From Ophiura sarsii (Eukaryota; Echinodermata; Ophiuroidea; Amphilepidida; Ophiuridae), in the NCBI GenBank assembly GCA_035610835.1, contig CM069457.1:15966149-16030148 (forward strand): a DNA stretch of 64,000 bases. The letters run 5' to 3'. Positions 60,834 through 64,000 of this stretch are shown one piece after another. Every line of letters starts with the position of its first letter. The stretch's first letter is position 1. Below the pieces are notes generated by a model. The model saw only the letters and a list, made by a program, of their open reading frames with translations. It was not told the origin of the DNA and made no database searches. Position numbers and translations under genes: made by a program.

Positions 60834-60867
60834 GTAACGGGAAACTAACAATTCACTTTCATTAGCC
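60834..60867 (-). repeat. 34-bp inverted repeat, right copy
   Basis: GTAACGGGAAACT ... CATTAGCC. With the left copy it brackets 4.9 kb; the pair may be two opposite insertions of one short element or the ends of a large one. Confidence 0.9.
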
Positions 60868-61689
60868 TAAAATGCCCGCTAAAATGATACCAAATTCGTT
60901 GAGAGAGCTTTTGTGGTTTTAAAAATATTTAATGAATATGACAGCATGAAACTAAAAAGTGTAACAGCACCACCCTATTGGGAGGCGAGTTCATAACGCG
61001 TGACCAGCATAGTAATCTTGTGTATCTTCCCAACAAATGAAAGTAATTGACTGATAAATAAGCTGGTAAACTGTAACAAGTTTTGTAAGATGAGCGAGTT
61101 TTGCGTCATTTACAAAGTTAAGACAGTGTAGCATGGCGTGAGAGTTTACAAGCATTGTAATTTAGTACAGGTTCCTGCCATATAACCCGAGCATTATTAC
61201 ATGAGCCAGGTGTTAAAAACACTGTAGAAATATAGTTCAGATGATAATACTTCACATACTAAAAATATTGCGCAAATAAAATGTTCTGAAGTCGATTACT
61301 TTCATTTTGGGAAAAGATAGAGTAGTTTAACTACGTTTTATACAAACAACAACAATGTTATTGTTCAATGCATGCACATCAATGTAAAATGTTACAAGAT
61401 TCTTTTTTGATTCACCCAGTATACATGTTCAAGTGTTAATTTAACCATCTAAACCGAGAATGTTGATGCGTACCGACTGTCCAGAGTTTCCCAATTTTTC
61501 AAATGCGATTTTCTCAGACACTCATTTTCGTATTATGTTCAACATCTGTCACTATGATACACCCGATTCTGAAGCCCCTTGACGCAGATCTAGACTTACA
61601 GGTTCTGTCTAAGAAATTGGTTATACTAGGAAAAGGGAGATGGCAGCATTAAACTTAATATAGGAATTTCAGGAACCATATTAAGAGGT

Positions 61690-62646
61690 CCACTCTCAGA
61701 ACAGGTATTAAATAACCATGGGTTAAAAGAATGTTGGTTAAAAAGTATACAACATTGGTTAAAAATGAAGCGTTGGTTAAAAATTACTTTTAATACTGCG
61801 TTGGTTAAAGAGTAAAATATAATTAATTTTTAGTTTATTCAACGTTGGTTAAGGCATCATAATTTTAACCAACAATAGGTCATAACAAGATTCCCGCCAA
61901 AGAATTTCATTGGCGAGGAAAATATTTTGCGCATAATATTTAGACCACGTCAGAATTTGTATATGAAATCAATCGTGTTATTTCCCGTCCCTGGTATTTA
62001 CATTGGCGCTCTTCAATTGGCATCATGTTGCTAAACTAATATTGGACCAATATTGGTTTTACATTGGCGCTCTTCAATTGGCATTATGTTGGCAACCAAT
62101 ATTGTTCCAATAATGGGCAAATTATACCAGGGGCGGAAAATAACACGATTGATTTCATATACAAATTCTGACGTGGTCTAAAAATTGCGGCCGCTGTTTC
62201 AAGTTATTGCTTCCCGGCCTCTTTGCTAGATCTTGTGTCTTGTCCTGTCCTTTGTTGGTCCTGGCCACGGTTTGGCGCCAATATTGAAAGCCACTATCGG
62301 GCCAATGAAACATCAATATTGTAATGTTGTATGGGTTAAAGTTTAGCAAAAAAAATAAAGGTTTAACCAACATTTTTTAACCAACTGCTGTTGGTTAAAA
62401 CATATTAACCAACAATTGATTAAAAATTGTAACCAACCACAGGTTAAAGTTTAACCAACCACTGTTGGTCAAAACATATTACCCAACAAATGATTAAAAT
62501 GTGTAACCAACCACAGGTTAAAGTTTAACCAACAGCTGTTGGTTACAGTTTTAACCAACCAATTGTGTGGTTCACCTGGTAACCTCCCGTTGGTTAAAAT
62601 TTTAACCAACATGGTTAAAGATTTTAACCTTTGTTCTGAGAGTGTC
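61690..62646. mobile_element. MITE packed with GTTGGTTAAA words
   Basis: Ends CCACTCTCAGAACAGG (61690) and TTGTTCTGAGAGTGTCC (62631-62647) are inverted. Between 61730-61880 and 62365-62632 there are more than fifteen GTTGGTTAAA or TTTAACCAAC words in both orientations. The middle is occupied by the nested element 61943-62178. Confidence 0.75.
61943..62178. mobile_element. TA-flanked MITE nested in the GTTGGTTAAA MITE
   Basis: TA at 61941-61942 and 62179-62180. Ends GACCACGTCAGAATTTG and CAAATTCTGACGTGGTC open arms of about 55 bp that are almost exact reverse complements. A TTTACATTGGCGCTCTTCAA block occurs twice inside (about 61997 and 62059). TA targets are typical of Tc1/mariner-mobilised MITEs. 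Confidence 0.85.
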
Positions 62647-62869
62647 CTATTTTTATTACTAAGTTACAGAGACGGTGATGTCCCAAAAAAATTCGCGCGG
62701 TCACAAATTTCGCACGGTAAAAAATCACACGGTCCAAAAAGCAGCCCAGTGAACATATATTGGTCAATTCTCAGGGTTTTAATCAATTTGTTCTATAAAA
62801 TGTTCCTAAAAACCAAGAAGAAAAATGGTCATTTTTAAATAGTTATAACGTAATAAGCACTACATCCGG

Positions 62870-62936
62870 AGAGTGGGGCGGGGGCACAAAGGGGGGCGGG
62901 GGCAACCTGCCCCCCCCCCCCTGAGCTACGCCACTG
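62870..62936. mobile_element. Possible transposon end, CAGTGGCGTAGC type
   Basis: A C run followed by TGAGCTACGCCACTG. On the - strand this reads CAGTGGCGTAGCTCAGGGGG, a terminus seen at many hAT-like elements. No partner end was found upstream, so the element is truncated or the call is wrong. Confidence 0.35.
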
Positions 62937-63055
62937 TTCATACCCAGATAGCAAGACTACGTTTGGCAAACGTTCATAGTAAAAACACCATTGATAAGAG
63001 ATGTCAGATATAATGTATAAGCCTATAGTTTAATAACATGTTAAAATAAATTACA

Positions 63056-63190
63056 GATTCACTACCGAACGGGAATAGTGTATGTAGCTCTGCTGCATCG
63101 CCTAGAATTCCAATTACAAGTTACCGGTTCACTACCGGGAGGAAGTGATGTATGTAGCTCTGCTGCATCGCCCAGAATTCACATTATTTT
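63056..63190. repeat. 70-bp tandem duplication
   Basis: TTCACTACCG, then GTATGTAGCTCTGCTGCATC and AGAATTC recur at 63056 and 63126. Confidence 0.85.
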
Positions 63191-63201
63191 GCCTACCGCG
63201 T

Positions 63202-63329
63202 GTTGCTATACAAAAATGCTCAATATATAATAAAAACATTTCATACAAATAAAATACCCAACATATGGCTATATTTGATAAATTAAGCAACAGTTGCTAT
63301 ACAAAAATGCTCAATATATAATGAAAACA
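63202..63329. repeat. 37-bp direct repeat, two copies
   Basis: GTTGCTATACAAAAATGCTC followed by AATATATAATnAAAACA at 63202-63238 and 63293-63329. Confidence 0.9.
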
Positions 63330-63335
63330 AGGAGT

Positions 63336-63429
63336 AATTCTGTTATACCCTTCACAGAGGTATTCATAGTGCATGATTTTTAAAAACGACGCATACTACC
63401 GATGTTGGTGTGTAGGGTATAACAGAATT
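63336..63429. repeat. Short inverted-repeat element
   Basis: AATTCTGTTATACCCT (63336-63351) and AGGGTATAACAGAATT (63414-63429) are exact complements; pairing extends through CACA with one mismatch. Total ~94 bp. Confidence 0.8.
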
Positions 63430-63479
63430 ATGCCGAAAACAATTCACAAATTAAGCAACAGTCACAAAATGCCCAACAA

Positions 63480-63676
63480 ATGGTTAATTAATAATAACCA
63501 ACTGTTGTGTTATTAAGATTGTGGAACTGCTGAGTAACTGGAATTGTTCAACTGTTGATGAAAACATGTTATCCAACGGTTTTGGGTAAAATTTACGCAA
63601 CTGTTAAGCGGTTGCATACTTCAACAACGTTGTGTAAAATGTTGAGTAAATAGTTCAGCAACCTTTTTGCAGTGTA
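63480..63676. mobile_element. Probable MITE end with GTTGAA/CAACTGTT words
   Basis: Repeated CAAC/GTTG words end in TTTTTGCAGTGTA, which on the - strand is TACACTGCAAAAA, a frequent terminus of small DNA elements. The opposite end was not identified. Confidence 0.35.
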
Positions 63677-64000
63677 GACCCCAAAAGAGGTTTTCTTCCC
63701 AGCTTTCACTGAAAATTATACCGTGCCTATATAGTGTATTGTCGCCCGGCTATTTTTGTTTACATCCGGGTCTTTTGCCGTTTACAACAAAGCAGAGCAG
63801 TTGGTAAACTCTACTCATCATCCATACACAAGAAACGAGATCGTTCCCAGTGATCGCATGAGGCCGCAAGCGAATCTGGTTATAGCAAATTTGCCCAAAG
63901 TCGAGAATGTTTCGCCCGATTTTCGGACTTGCAACTGTAAAAAACATGTATAAACTTGCATCATGTGTAAATATGATATCATGAGTATGCAAAGGAATCT

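Overview
The window is eukaryotic, non-coding, AT-rich DNA dominated by repeats. I find no intact protein-coding gene, no bacterial-style operon, no rRNA and no CRISPR array. Short palindromes of the TAGGCCTA type recur throughout. Together with an SGNH-hydrolase fragment of the kind carried by some retroelements and many TA-, TTAA- and 8-bp-flanked foldback elements, this suggests a marine invertebrate, perhaps an echinoderm or hemichordate. The taxon is an impression only.

Layout. Positions 1-50688 hold a head-to-tail array of a ~2.77-kb monomer: 12 full or interrupted copies plus truncated ends, nearly identical to one another. Each monomer carries a tRNA-Ile(UAU)-like sequence on the + strand followed by a T-rich terminator. 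It also carries a second tRNA-Leu/Ser-like pol III promoter module on the - strand ending in a T run, a perfect 11-bp-stem hairpin embedded in a cluster of TTTACCAT words, and another hairpin near monomer position 750-811. Diagnostic variants change stepwise along the array, so neighbouring copies have been homogenised locally.

Two large elements interrupt the array. At 5880-12840 a 6.96-kb insertion without target duplication has blocks in the order B2-A2-B1-internal-A1 on the + strand. Read on the - strand this is A1-internal-B1-A2-B2, the split-direct-repeat layout of Ngaro-type tyrosine-recombinase retrotransposons. An SGNH-hydrolase fragment lies beside B1. At 37198-43804 a 6.6-kb DNA transposon has 9-bp terminal inverted repeats and a perfect 8-bp target duplication that restores the monomer exactly. 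It contains nested MITEs, a cluster of GATACTGG words and two related exon-like segments.

From 50689 to the end the DNA is single-copy or dispersed-repeat sequence. It holds two TTAA-flanked MITEs, a second hAT-like MITE, a nested pair of elements with TATTACATAGTGACGG ends, a tRNA-Ser pseudogene, a ~690-bp foldback element, a perfect 34-bp inverted pair 4.9 kb apart, a GTCGTGTA hairpin family, and a MITE packed with GTTGGTTAAA words that itself contains a TA-flanked MITE. The genes do not act together here: the window reads as a pol III-competent macrosatellite invaded by, and bordered by, transposable elements.
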